From Rhynchospora pubera (Eukaryota; Streptophyta; Magnoliopsida; Poales; Cyperaceae): a DNA stretch of 64,000 nucleotides. The notes beneath the pieces were generated by a model. It had not been told where the DNA came from. It worked only from the letters and a program-made list of their open reading frames with translations, and ran no database searches. The stretch is from positions 62,597,676 to 62,661,675 of the forward strand of contig CM051460.1 of assembly GCA_028095005.1 (NCBI GenBank), in the 5' to 3' direction. The position numbers and the translations under genes are program-made. Within the stretch, counting starts at the first letter, position 1. Every line of letters starts with the position of its first letter. Positions 11,440 through 23,316 of this stretch are shown piece by piece.

Positions 11440-11680
11440 ATATCTCAAGGCGGCATTCCTCCAAGCGCTTGGTCCAGCTGGGGATCCTCTTCATCTCGCA
11501 TCACCCTGTTCGCTTCACTGCTATTGTTGTTGGTACTGCTCCTCTCCTCCATGCTGGTACTCGATCATGCAGAACTGCTCACACATCCTGACCATCAGCC
11601 CTTGCCATAGCGACCAGCATTTCTCTAGGCACTTATTTAGATCGACATCTTGGCTTGTATCAACTATCAACAGTTGTGAG
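11440..11680 (-). pseudogene. Decayed fragment resembling the vicilin N-terminal cysteine hairpin region
   Basis: On the minus strand a frame ending at a TAG at 11521 contains CLEKC, then 11 residues, then CEQFC. This is the C-X3-C-X(10-12)-C-X3-C spacing of the alpha-hairpinin repeats in the N-terminal region of some vicilin-like seed storage proteins. It is followed by a glutamine-rich stretch (EEQYQQQ). After two stops a frame reads DEEDPQLDQ, and the neighbouring frame gives RLEECRLE, both like the start of a second repeat. The order fits a vicilin N-terminal region broken by stops and a frameshift. No cupin domain follows. The match rests on spacing and composition only, so chance is possible. 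Confidence 0.35.
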
Positions 11681-11699
11681 TGTCACAGAAAGAAGGAAA

Positions 11700-14026
11700 A
11701 CATATAATAGAATTGATAAAAGGAAATTAGGAAAAGTGTCAGGCTTGTGCACCATGGGAGTAAACTAAACTACTGGATAGAGATTGAGCACTATGGGAGT
11801 GATTTAGAGGAACTAATTTGAAGCTAATGAACCACACAAATATCACTACCAACTATACAAAACCACAACACAAATATTAAAGTATGAAAGAACTGAGTGC
11901 AACAAAAAATCCATAAACTGGGAGTTGTCAACAAACTAAAAATTATCTTTCTCAGAAACCTCAAGCTGGGCATACGTAGAACTCTGGATCAGGGTTTCTC
12001 GAAGTATTTAATAGCCAACACCCAAACCACTGTATAATTAACCGGATTTGGTTGCCAATTCCAACTACTTTGACTACTCATCTGTACAAATCAAAATAAA
12101 TATATTTATGATTTAAATTGGTACTATTGTTATGAAAAGCATGAAACCAGTACATGCAGAATTAAAGAAAACTGTGATTTTATTTTCTAGGATAAGTACA
12201 TGCAGAACTGACTAGTGTGGCTAGTCTTGTTTTCCTCGATGGTCTAATTGGAAACAAGATCTTCAATTATCCATTCGTTTAGTTTAGACAGTACACATAG
12301 ATCAGACTGGTATATGTATGACCACACTTTATTTGCCAAATCCATCCAGTTCCAGACTTCCAGAACAACAAATGAGAAAAAAGGAAGATGAAATATTTGA
12401 ATTTGTTTACCTTATTCACATTAGAGAATAAAGGAAGAAGAAAAGAAAATGAGTAAAAAATTCCCAAAATTGAAGTCGCGGCTGGAAAGTGAGGAGACAG
12501 GAGAGAGGTAGTTCTTCACAATTGAAGTCAACTGTGAAGAGATGACAGTGGGAATGACGAAGCTGCATCTGGCGGCGTCCATGGGGGTGCCAACACAGAA
12601 GAAGACGGTTCTCATAACATGCATCAGTCGTGATCCCAGCCGGAGAGGAGGGCGGTTACGTGTCGGAGTTGGGGGCAGCCGAGGGACACTAAGCTTGCTT
12701 TGTATATGTTGGTTGGGATCAAGAATCTGGTAATGGGCGCTGCTCCGAACGGGTAGATAGCCATGTATAGGTTGATTCTTTTTACTTATACAATTATAAC
12801 TGCCCAAACGAGTCTGACAAGTTCAAAATATATTCCCATTAAATAAGAAACTATTGGTTCCAATTTCTGACAAGTTTAGAAATGGTATATTGTACCAATA
12901 TTAAAGCTGGATTTGGTACCAAACTGGTACCAGTCATAGCCTATATTAGATTTGTGTTTCTTCTTATTATTTTCAACAAGGGTAAAAGTGGAAATAATCT
13001 CTTAACATATTTGGTGCCATTAAAGGTCGAGCAACATATTTGACGATTTTAGATACATGCATAGAAAAAACACAAGACTAATACTGCATTTTTCTATGAT
13101 TTGCATACAAGTTCTTCCCAATTAGGACCGCCACTAAGAAATCACACAATTATAGATGCATCCAATAACAGTGTTGAAATCTTAAGAGGCAACTCTTTAA
13201 TGTGTTTAATTACTTGGTTTTCATATTGGTGCCATAGTTTCAGTTTTATTTTGTTTATTAACCATAAAAAAGTTTGTTGCATGAGACATATTTTAGTTTG
13301 ATCTTATTTTTATTTGGTGTTCATAAAATGCACTGATATAATGAATTTTGCAGGTGGCTTCCTTAAGTTGTTGGTGGATTGGAGATCGTGATTATTGAAT
13401 GATATAATGATGTTGAAATATTGTGTGATGCCACAATTTTTGTTACGGGCCATAATAATAATTCAATAATTTTACAGCATATAAGTGTCCGGGATGTGGT
13501 GTTAAAGAATATTGCATATCACATCAACATTAATTAATAATTATATTATCCAAACAGTTTGGGCTTAATTTTCGAATGAAAAAGGGGTCAGGGGTTTGCT
13601 ATGGTTGTGTGTGTGTGTGTTGGGGGGGTGGGGGGGGGGGGGATGTGTTGGTACTTGAGATTGTTACTGGTAAAACCGTAAAAGATGCAGTGGGTCAGTT
13701 GGGTCAAATTTCAGCCACTTATTATATCTCAGGTCTACCATTTTTTCTTATTCAAAGTTATATTATACTATACTATACTTATTATCGTTGTTACTGATAT
13801 AGTTATATTTTACAAAACTGATTATTATTAATTATAGAACAAAAAGGATATAAAATGAAACAACTCTGGGGAAAAAAAAGGGTCTCATTAATAAATAATT
13901 AAGGACGCTAGGTTTTTTTTTTACTAAAAATAGAGGTCTAGCCTATATTTTTTGTAGAATTTATATGAAAGTTTTACAATAGTAGACGTTTAACTGGTTG
14001 AAAAAAAAAAATGAACTGAAAACTGC
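11700..14026. other. No convincing gene
   Basis: A 128-codon minus-strand frame at 12421-12807 lies in a GC-richer patch with no motif I recognise. The plus-strand ORF at 13576-13797 runs through a TG and poly-G tract (13600-13643) and is low complexity. The rest is AT-rich. Confidence 0.4.
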
Positions 14027-14034
14027 AGCCTAAT
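14027..14034. repeat. Target site duplication AGCCTAAT (left)
   Basis: An exact 8-bp copy of 15197-15204 on the other side of the hAT-type element. Confidence 0.85.
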
Positions 14035-15196
14035 TAGGGATGAAAATGGATCAGATACGGAGCGGATGTTGGTCTTTCCATATCCGCATTCATATTTTTT
14101 TTCCGGATACGGATACGAATACGGATGCGTTCGGATACGGATACGAATACGAATGCGTTCGGATACGGATACGAATACGAATACGAATGCGTTCGGATAC
14201 GGATACGAATACGAATGCGTTCGGATACGGATACGGTTCGGATATTTTCGGATACGGAGTCGAATACGAATATATTTTGTCGGATACGGATAACATTTTA
14301 ATCTTTTTATTTATTTACAATAGCATTTTCTTTAAATATAATGTTATTCAATATACTCAGTGTCTATATTAGTACTTCGTCAAGATCAGTAGTACACGCG
14401 AATAAATATCTATTATTTTTCATAGTTTGAGCCAAATGAGCATTTCTTTAAAAATATGAAAGTTAATTTTAATAACATTGCATTCAATTACAATGTACAA
14501 CTTTAGAAGTGAACTTCTTTAAAATTAATGTAAGCAAATTTATTTGTTGGGTTCCAACTTTCAACACATAAATAAAAGGCTAAAAGTGAAAGAAAATAAG
14601 AGACCTTCTAAAATTGCAAGCACCACATAAGTACAAATCTAATAGGGTTGATCAATAAATTTAGTCTTTCCACAATTTAAATTCCAACAATGTCAAATCA
14701 TATCATGTTACCTTAAATGTCATCATACATTAAAATAGTATATTAATCATATGTAATCATCATGATTAGATAAAAAAATTAATATTAGTGTTGTTATCAT
14801 ATATAATTGTCTCAATAATAGAAAATAAAAATAATTTTATGTTACTAGTCCAAAGAAAATATTATTATAAGAGAATTTATCTAATAAAAATTAAATATTA
14901 TCTAATTAAAAGTATTCTCTAATGTAGATAAGTAATTACATTAATCACCTTGTGCCATTAAAGATACGGATAAACGGATTAATATCTATCGGATACGGAT
15001 AATATCCATATCGGATACGAATACGGATCGGATATTGTCAAAAAATACAAAACCATATCTGCATCCATATTTTTTTGGCGGATACGAATACGAATATGGA
15101 TATGTTCGAATACGAATACGGATCGGATGTTACACACATTTTTCGGATTCGGATACGGATCGGAGCGGATTTTATCCGCTCCGTTTTTCATCCCTA
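14035..15196. mobile_element. Non-autonomous hAT-type transposon (1162 bp)
   Basis: The ends are inverted: TAGGGATGAAAAtgg at the left and the reverse complement of TAGGGATGAAAAACGGAGCG at the right. They are flanked by the exact 8-bp duplication AGCCTAAT, the size made by hAT transposases. Both subterminal regions (14040-14300 and 14965-15190) are packed with CGGATACGGATACGAATACG-type repeats, which in hAT elements are commonly transposase binding sites. The middle is AT-rich and noncoding. The short ORFs here simply translate the repeats. Confidence 0.85.
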
Positions 15197-15204
15197 AGCC
15201 TAAT
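15197..15204. repeat. Target site duplication AGCCTAAT (right)
   Basis: Exact match to 14027-14034. Confidence 0.85.
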
Positions 15205-15858
15205 ACAAAGGTGGAATAAAAAGCTAAAAAAAAAAGATCCCAATTGCGGGCAGTAGAAGAATTTTTTAAAAAAAGAAAGGAAAGAAAAATTGTAAGGCAG
15301 CCTCTTCGCTTAACCAAATAATAATAATAAGTGTGAAGATACCTGAGAAATCGATTCTCATTTTGCTGTTGGACTTGCGACAGCGAGAAAATTAAATGAG
15401 AGCTGCATGCGGAAGTGCGGATTCCTTTCCTTTTCATTCATTAATTCCAAGTCCATACAACCATGTAGGTGTTGTTTCCAGTGAAAGCAATTTTGTACGC
15501 AACAAACAAAAAATATCATTTACAAATTACAAAATTAATACTGTGGTAAAACTGTTTGTCCCTCAAATATACCTCAGAATTAATTTGATCACACAATACA
15601 AATACAAAGATAATTCCACATACTGGACTTGGAATTATGTGTATCAACTGCTGTATTAATTATGATAAAGAAAAACATCAGGGTAGAGAGAGTACATCTC
15701 ATCAGAAAAGGGAAAAGTATCTAACACTGCTAGCCCAAATGCATAGGGAAATTAACTAATGTCTCTAATATATATGTATAATTACTACTGCTAAACTTCA
15801 AGCAGCAGCACATGTGTGTCTAAGTGGTTGGCCTTGTATTGTATATATAGTAAGCACC

Positions 15859-18800
15859 TCATAGTTCCCCTAGCGCCTTTTGAATGTCACTCTGAAAAGT
15901 GAATACAAATATTATAAACAAAACATCAGAGTTTTTCTATTGCGTTATTCATGGTTGGTCAGATAAATACCATATGCATGTTTCTCACGGAAACCCAATT
16001 TTGAATTTCTATTGTGGGCTTGTTTAAAGTAAAAGTAGTATCTTCTATAGGTTGTTTTCCTGTCCAACTTCCAAACCTCTCTTTTTGACTGCTACTGTCA
16101 ATTCCTCTAAAAAAAAATCTTTGCAGAATCTCCAATATATAATTGTGTAAAATGGAATGTATTACTTTTTCAGAAATATCTTCCGTACGCTGGCCCCTTG
16201 TTTTCTTGATGTAACAGTAACACTGAAACTACCTCTCCAATATTTTTCTCTTTTGTCTTTTTTTTTTTTTTGTTTCCAATGAATTAGGGGAAAGGAAATT
16301 ACAAAAAAGAGGTGATTTAGAAATTCCTCTAAAAGGATAAAATGAAGTGGGATATAAAGAAAATTACAGTGTTTTCAGGTAATTGATGTAATGTTGAATA
16401 TTAGACATTATATTTAATGTTTAAGGACAAAAATTGTTGGAAATACAAACTTAATTATGTTTGTGTGGTTAAAGAGTCAAAGAGTTTAGTTGCTGTTTAG
16501 AGTTTGAAAGAAAATTATTATGCCTAGAAATTAAATTTGTATCACTATTTGTCTAGAAAACTATATCATTTAATTAAGTAATTGAGTATTGGCTATATAT
16601 ACATGTAAGTTTCATTTGTGAAGTAAAACTTAGAAAAATCTAATTTTAAGATAAATATTGTGTTTGAATGAAAAGTATAGTTTTTTAAGTATCTCATTAT
16701 CTTCACTAATATCCACATAGTTTCATATCAAGAAGACGATCTTATCATATTGGTATCAGAGTCGATGGCAAGTTTTTTAAGTATCTCATTTATCTCCACT
16801 AATATCCACATAGCTTTCTTAATATGAGGCTATGTGGATATTAGTGGAGATAAATGAGATACTTAAAAATTTAACTTTTTAATTCAAATACTCAACATAT
16901 TATGATAAAAAAAAGAAGAAGAGAACGAGAAGAAAGATGAGAATGTCGGAGATGACATAGTGTTGCTTACATGCAAATAAGCAACTCCTAACAAAAGATT
17001 GTGTGATATTTAGATACCAGCGCGAGTAATATATTATATGTGTGGATGCAAGGACATATTCACCAAGATGAAAGAGTTCATAGATGACATGTTTCATTTG
17101 GAGATGCATCAAAAGTGAAGGTTGAATGATAAGGTAAAGTTCTCATTCAGTTGAAAAATGGAAGTGAGATTTTTTATCACCAATGTTTATTATGCACCAA
17201 ACATGAAAGGTAATATTTTGAGTTTGAGACAATTGTTTGAATTAGATTAATTATACGGTGGTGATGCAGGACCGAACCCTCTACTAGTGATATAAGAATA
17301 ATAGATTGATAGCCCAAGTTGAAATAACCAGAAATCGCATGTTCAAGTTGAATTTGATGAATAATCTAAATGTTTAAAAGCATGTGTGGTAGACAAAACT
17401 TGGTTGTCGCATTTGTAGTTTGGTCAACTGAATTTTGGTGGTTTCAAAGAATTGTCAAAGAAAAGTATGGTGAAGGGATTGACACAAATTAAAATTGTGA
17501 TAAGTTTTGTGATTGGTGCATGCTCGAAAAACATCCAAAGAGTTCATTTCTGAAAGAAACGAGCTATCGAGTCAAGAAGCCATTGGAGTTGATACATATG
17601 GACATATGTGGTCTGATCACACCACACTCTCTGAGTAAGCACCGTTACTCATTACTTTTGTTTATGATTTTTCGAGGAGAACTTGGATTTATTTTTTAAA
17701 CGAAAAGTCTGAGGTGTTTTCTATTTTTAAGAAGTTTAAAGTGCTGGTTGAAAAGTTGAGTGACCAATTATATAAAGGTTTGATGACTTTGACCATTAGA
17801 TAGAGTTGGTGAATATATCTCTAAGGAGTTTGAGTATTTCTGCAAGGAACATGGCATATAGAGGTTCTTAACAGCACCATACTCACTTCAACAAAATGGC
17901 GTAGCTTGGAAAAGGAATCAGACCATACTCGATATGGTTCGTAAAATGCTAAAAAGTAAGAATTTGCCAAAGAAATTTTGGGTTGAAGCTGTGCAATGTG
18001 CGGTTTACTTGCAAAATAAATGTGTAACAACAAGTTTGAAGGATATGACTTCCCAAGAAACATGGTGTGGTGTGAAACCAACAATATATCACTTGAAATT
18101 ATTCGAAAGTGTGGCCTATGCGCACATTCCAAATCAACGAAGGATCGTTATGCTGAGCTGATTTACGCGGATGATAATTAAGTTTAAGGAAGGATGTTGG
18201 AAATATAAACTGAATTATGTTTGTATGGTCAAAGAGTCAAAGAATTTAATTGTTGTTTAGAGTTTCAAAAAAAAATATTATGCTTAGGAAATTAGTATCA
18301 TTAGTGTATAGAAAACTATGTCATTTAATTTGTAGTTGAATATTGGCTCTTATCAGAAGCGAAATTAGGATTTCATCTTAGCAGGGTCTATTTTTTTTTT
18401 AAAAAAACATATGTATAATAATAAATTTTTAAATAAACAATTCAAAAATAATGTAACATAAAAGAATTCATAAGAAATCAAATATATATTATAATCAAAG
18501 CGAGGGGAATTCCTTATTAAGTATAATAACAACAAAAATCTAAAATAATATATCCAACAAAACATAATTCAAAAGTTCAGATTATATAAAAAAATACAAC
18601 AATTCCCTATGAATTTTTATTATTTCGTCATAATTTTCCATAGTAGATTCATTAGAAATCTCATTGAACACTTCTTTTTCTATATGATTTAAATATAAAG
18701 ATGGGAGGTATATCGAGAAGTTCAGTCACTATTCAAATCACAATATTTTTCCTATCTTCTGTGATGCTCGAAATCTTTTTGACAGGAATAGTGTTTACGA

Positions 18801-21800
18801 TTTTTAGTGTCAGTTTTTATATAATATCTGAATAATATTTTTGATCTTTTGTGATAGCTTTTGTTTATAATATTCTAAAGTTCACAAAATACTATATAGA
18901 TGAATCACGCAATACACGAGATTCTCGCTAGTATATATATGTGCTACAAATAATCATTCATTCAAACATCTTCTATTGTATTTTAAGTTTTGTCTTAATA
19001 ATATTCATTGCAAAGGGGTTCAGGGACATCTTCTCGCTAGTATATCTATTGATTCTTCATGAACAAATTCTACATGGGTCCCTATGTAATGTTTTTGGAG
19101 TCATTATGCAATTCAAATCAAACACAACATTTCCACCTGGTCCTTCAAATTTTTGAGATGGGTCCCTAAGTTCTTGATTTTTTTTTAATTTACAAACAAG
19201 TGAAATGTTAAGTAAATTTTTATTTTTCAAGTGGGTTCAGGGACCCACTAAATACATGGCTCTTATACATGTAAGTTTTATTTATGAAGTAGAATTTAGT
19301 AAAATTTGATTGTAGGAGAAATATTGAGTGTTTGGATGAAAACAAAAATTAATTTTTAAGTATCTTATTTATCTCCATTAATATCCGATACTATTAAAAA
19401 TTACTCCACATGACAGAGAGAGCGAAGCAAACCTGAATAGACAAGGGCTTCGTCATGGTTCCATATCTCGATATTACTTTTCCATCTTTATCCACAAGAA
19501 ATTTGGTGAAATTCCACTTGATTCTAGTTCCATAAATACTCGGCTTGCTGGCCCTGAGAAACTGATACACTGGTGTAGTATTTGGTCCATTCACTTTGAC
19601 CTTAATAAAAAAATACACCGCATAAGAATTTTACAAATGAAATTATTGGATAAAGTGCCCCCAAAATAACCTAATTGAATCCACTACTGCAAATGTGCTG
19701 GTACAATGGGTCAATTGTATTCCATTTACCTCATTTTTCTAATTAAACATCAACTAAAAGAGAAAGAGTAACAGTTAAACTGACTTAAACAGGAGAGAGA
19801 CCGCACTAATCCCTGCCGATTTGGTACAGAATAATTTCAGATAACAACTAGTCACTTTAAACCACAAAATAATCCCAAAAGCAATTAAACAAAGGAAGGG
19901 ATGACAGGATGAAGTGAAATAACTCACTTATCGTAGCAGATGAAATAACATTTAAGAAGAGGACAGTGAGAGTGGACTCATCTAGAGTTCTACACATCTT
20001 TCCAGGCTTTTGTACGTCCCAGTTTGAGATTTTATTAGTTTACCTGCACCCTTTTGTTTTCCCTCCAAAATTCATTGTGCAATTAGGCCCCATAAGGTTT
20101 CGCTTGTTCTCTATTTGGTCCAAAGAAGGCTCAATTTGCCATCAATTATGCATAAAACACTGCGTAAGTTCAACAAATGCATGCACACAGAATACGAAAC
20201 GCACCAGCAGCATAAGAAAAATGGCAATTGGGCTGGGACAGTTTTTATGAACTGACAGCTTTTGCTTCAAATTCAAAGTAAATTACTTCACAGTGACTAA
20301 GAAGTTTAACCTTTTGGAAAACTGGATATTCTGCTTTGTACCTCGTGCAAGCAAATTCCTTCACCTCCTCACTGGTATTAGGTTCTTGTGCCAAGAATTG
20401 GTTGCATGGAAATGCTAAAATCTCAAATTCTAAAAGTTTTACAGAATAAAAAGAAACAAGTTAAATCATATCACTACACAACAATTAAACTAGAAATTAC
20501 ATGTGGCATCTTTGCTAATAATCTTCACCATCTGTTTTGGTAACATTATAACAAGACGATTCCAATAGAACTAATTAATAGCCAGCACTACAGACAAGAT
20601 ACCAGGCATACATTAACAAGTCTTGAAACCATGGTTCAAAAACTCGGCCAAGTCCGAGCAGACTCTGGCGAGTCAGAACAGATTCAGCAGTTACTGAGCC
20701 AATTTTTCTTGAGTTAGAATGGAAATAAGGGTTGAGTCGCTTCTCAGCACGGAGAGGTGGAGAGACGTGGGAAATTTCATCCGTGGAGGTTATGGGCTGC
20801 GAAACTACGAGGGGAGGCGGAAGGTTGCACCACCGGCCGCCAGGAATCTCTTGTGAGAGAGATTCGATTGGGTATTTGTTGTTTTACAGGCACAGATTCG
20901 AACCCTTTTTCATATTTTTTTTCTTTTTTTTAAGAAATAAAAATGATTATTTATGAAAATTCAAGTCACCCGATTTTTTTCCGAGTCATCCGATTCGACT
21001 CCTTCATTAAACACTCCGAGTACGAATCCGAGTTTCAAAACCATGCTTGAAACTTTTTAACGTTTTTTTGTTGGTGAGGAGTTTCTTTATATATATATAT
21101 ATATACACTACGTACCTCAAAATAAAATAGCAAGTATAGTAATCCTTGTATCACAGTGTTAATGATCGCAGCAATGTGATATGAAATTGAAGTAGCAAGC
21201 TAACCTTTGTCCTTGAACTTGTTATGGAGCTCAGTCAATTGAGTGTAGTTGACATCTGTAAAGCCACTGGATGGAAGAAAAATGTAGTTAATTGGAAGCA
21301 CAAAATGGATATACATCAAAACTTCTGATCCCGCACAAAAACTGCTTTTGTTTAGGATTTCGTAACCCCCCCCCCTTCCCGGGGAAAAGGCCCGCTTTTG
21401 CGAACATATCGTCTAAACCATTTTTTTGTTTACAAGGAAACGTATTTATAAAGCAAATGCACCAAACCCAATTTTTTATGGGCTCTCCGTATGTAAACTC
21501 AACTTCATGAAGATTAGTATGCTTTCAAAGTTTGTTATATATATAATTTTCAAAACATGAATATTTTTGTAAGATCCAGATTACACGAACAGAAAAAGAA
21601 TGGACCCTGGCCAGAAAAAAACTTCACACCTCCCCTTCTCCCCATTCCATATCCTACCTTTAGCATTTATAAATTATAATAAATAGGTAGGCTTTCGGCC
21701 ATGTTAATAATTTATTATATTCAACAAGAATGAACCTAAAGATCATCAGCTGACTTTATCCAAAAAATGAAAAGACTAGCCTTGAATAGTTAAGTAAGTA

Positions 21801-22102
21801 CCAGAAATAATTAAGTGGAAAAATATAATTTGAGTAACAAGAGGTAATACCATTTTGAAGCAACATTGACGACAAGAAGAACTTTTCCCTTATAAATGCT
21901 GAGGTTAACTTCCTTTCCCCGTGCATCCTGAAAAACATACATAAGATCAGAGAGATTATTTTAGGTTACAAAAAAACAGAAAAATTAAGAATGGAAGATA
22001 GAGAGAGAAGTAACAGAAAGGTGAAGGCCGAATGAGGGAAGTTACCTTGACTGTAAATTGGTGAATGGAGGTATCGATCGGGGCTGAGACCGATGACCCC
22101 AT
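15859..22102 (-). CDS. GPX: Plant thiol glutathione peroxidase (GPX), six exons
   Basis: Coding exons, all on the minus strand: 22046-22102, 21851-21927, 21205-21266, 20311-20429, 19433-19600 and 15859-15891. All five introns are GT-AG, and the joined frame is 171 codons plus TGA, the normal length of a cytosolic plant GPX. The enzyme reduces hydrogen and lipid peroxides with thioredoxin. The catalytic tetrad is complete: Cys45 (in VASKCGFT, codon split by intron 2), Gln80, and Trp134-Asn135 in KWNF. Family motifs LAFPCNQF and NGPNTTPVY are present. Cys93 in FACTRYKAEYP is the expected resolving cysteine. The enzyme uses Cys rather than selenocysteine. The ATG at 22100-22102 begins MGSSVSAP, with no transit peptide. 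A (CT)n tract lies 30-45 bp upstream of the ATG on the genomic plus strand, in the probable leader. Intron 5 is 3541 bp because a copia element sits in it; intron 3 holds a hAT MITE. No lesion was found, so it is probably functional. Confidence 0.93.
16775..16868. repeat. Perfect 40-bp inverted repeat, 14-bp loop
   Basis: Arms at 16775-16814 and 16829-16868 are exact reverse complements. Their sequence (AAGTATCTCATTTATCTCC...) also occurs near the ends of both copia LTRs, so the hairpin looks like an inverted duplication of LTR-end sequence just inside the element. Confidence 0.85.
17020..18160 (+). pseudogene. Copia gag-pre-integrase and integrase remnant
   Basis: With several stops and frame changes the plus strand still reads MCG...DDMFHLEMHQK, then FITNVYYAPNMKGNILSL, the gag-pre-integrase domain of copia Pol. 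Next come CDWCMLEKHPKSS, LELIHMDICGLI and APYSLQQNGVAWKRN from the integrase core. Last is the 75-codon open piece at 17934-18161 with RKMLKSKNLPKKFWVEAV. The first Asp of the DDE triad is readable. Nothing of reverse transcriptase follows before the 3' LTR, so the element lost the 3' half of pol and is long dead. Confidence 0.8.
18354..19257. mobile_element. 904-bp insertion in the copia 3' LTR with a 9-bp target duplication
   Basis: GGCTCTTAT occurs at 18345-18353 and again at 19258-19266, and the LTR sequence continues on both sides. The insert starts CAGAAGCGAAATTAGG and ends CCACTAAATACAT. No clear terminal inverted repeats were seen. A 9-bp duplication is typical of Mutator-like elements and 8 bp of hAT; the superfamily is not settled. 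The insert is AT-rich and noncoding. Confidence 0.7.
20630..21045. mobile_element. hAT-type MITE in GPX intron 3 (416 bp)
   Basis: The ends are CATGGTTCAAAAACTCGG and the reverse complement of CATGGTTTTGAAACTCGG. The flanks carry an exact 8-bp duplication CTTGAAAC at 20622-20629 and 21046-21053. No coding capacity is expected; the 74-codon frame inside is fortuitous. Confidence 0.85.
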
Positions 22103-22132
22103 GCCGCCCCGTCCTTCCCCCTATACCTCTCT

Positions 22133-22147
22133 CTCTCTCTCTCTCTC
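22133..22147. repeat. (CT)n tract in the presumed GPX 5' leader
   Basis: Seven to eight CT units (GA on the gene strand), 31-45 bp upstream of the GPX start codon. Confidence 0.8.
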
Positions 22148-22678
22148 GGTACTGCGATATATTATTATTATATAATAAGATGTGTTTGATTGATGTTCAT
22201 GGGGACCGTTTAAATATCAGACGAACATGATGTATTCTATTGGTGGGTCTGGTCCATAATAAAACAAATTGATCACCACTGAAAACCATGAAACACAATA
22301 AAGTAGTGTAATGAAGGAAAGGAAATTTGATTAAATGATGAGCAGGGCATATATACCAATTGCATAGATTCACATATACCTTGCTGGGTAAAAAGAGGAG
22401 CTAGCGAGAGGGAGAGCAGAACAAAGGTGAAATGGGAGGGAGAGAGACAAGAGTTAAGTTACTATATGATGCATAGATTTATTTATATATATAAATTTTG
22501 CCTGATAAAAGGGTAAAAGAAAGGAGCGAGTAATAAGGAAATTAAAATAAATTAAGAGAATGAGGAGGAGAGCTGACTTGAGCGGGTCACGCGTAAACAA
22601 CCAACCAACCAACCAACGGCCAACGCCAACCAAAGCAAAACTATTTGAGTTACCTACGCTGCGCCACCAAACGAGAAT

Positions 22679-22679
<1 letters not shown>

Positions 22680-22712
<33 letters not shown>
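22680..22712. repeat. (CT)n microsatellite
   Basis: About 16 CT units, some 580 bp upstream of the GPX ATG. Confidence 0.85.
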
Positions 22713-22716
<4 letters not shown>

Positions 22717-23133
22717 CTCTGTATCTCATCTGTCGTTTATATCTGGTTGGTTCCCATGATTCATTTCTGTTCTACTCTACTCTCTATTTTACAATAATAC
22801 TTTCTTGGTTTATAATATTCATTAATATTGTGTTATCTAATCTAAAGTATTAATTAAAAGTTTTTTTTTAAGATAAATTGGGGATAAGCCTCCCAAAGTA
22901 TTAATTAAAAGTTGTGGGTGTTGTTCTCCATTATTTGTCTCCTCTTCCGACACGGCATCTGAGTCCTCCATTTTCTGATTGCGATCGATCTGATCCATTA
23001 TCTAATTTTGAGCCATTTAATTATTTGGCCTCTCTTTCCTCTCCTCTTTCTCGTCAACAACAGAAAAAAAAAAAAATTTCCATTTCCACCGCCAACTCCC
23101 CTCCTCACACTCTCTTCCACCAAGCCCTCCTAG

Positions 23134-23308
23134 CAGTGGCGGAGCCATGAAATAATCACTGGGGGAACAAATTTGCCATTCAGATTAAATTAGGGAGACA
23201 AATAATAAAATTTTTAGAATTGGAAAAATACACACATGAAATTTGAACAATTTATGGAGTACAGAGGTGTAGCAACCCACCCCTGAACCTCTATTGGCTC
23301 CGCCACTG
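23134..23308. mobile_element. 175-bp MITE with CAGTGGCGGAGCCA ends
   Basis: The perfect inverted termini CAGTGGCGGAGCCA / TGGCTCCGCCACTG enclose AT-rich sequence. The flanks CCTCCTAG (23126-23133) and CCTCCTAT (23309-23316) match at 7 of 8 bases, fitting a hAT-type 8-bp duplication. This end motif is common in plant MITEs. Confidence 0.8.
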
Positions 23309-23316
23309 CCTCCTAT

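Larger units (their letters stand above)
16435..19396 (+). mobile_element. Decayed copia LTR retrotransposon inside GPX intron 5
   Basis: The 5' LTR starts TGTTGGAAATAC at 16435 and ends near 16747. It is followed by TGGTATCAGAGTC at 16751-16763, an almost standard initiator-Met tRNA primer binding site. The 3' LTR starts TGTTGGAAATA at 18195, right after a purine tract (AAGGAAGGA), and is split by an insertion at 18354-19257. AAAAT flanks both ends (before 16435 and at 19397-19401), a probable 5-bp target duplication. The element lies antisense to the host gene. RT and RNase H are missing. Confidence 0.8.

Noticed and set aside
14040..14372. Open frames of repeated charged residues
   Set aside because: They are translations of the ATACGG subterminal repeats of the hAT-type element and occur in several frames.
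22914..23150. 78-codon plus frame upstream of the GPX gene
   Set aside because: Its end lies within a MITE, and it is a low-complexity Ser/Pro/Gln/Lys translation.
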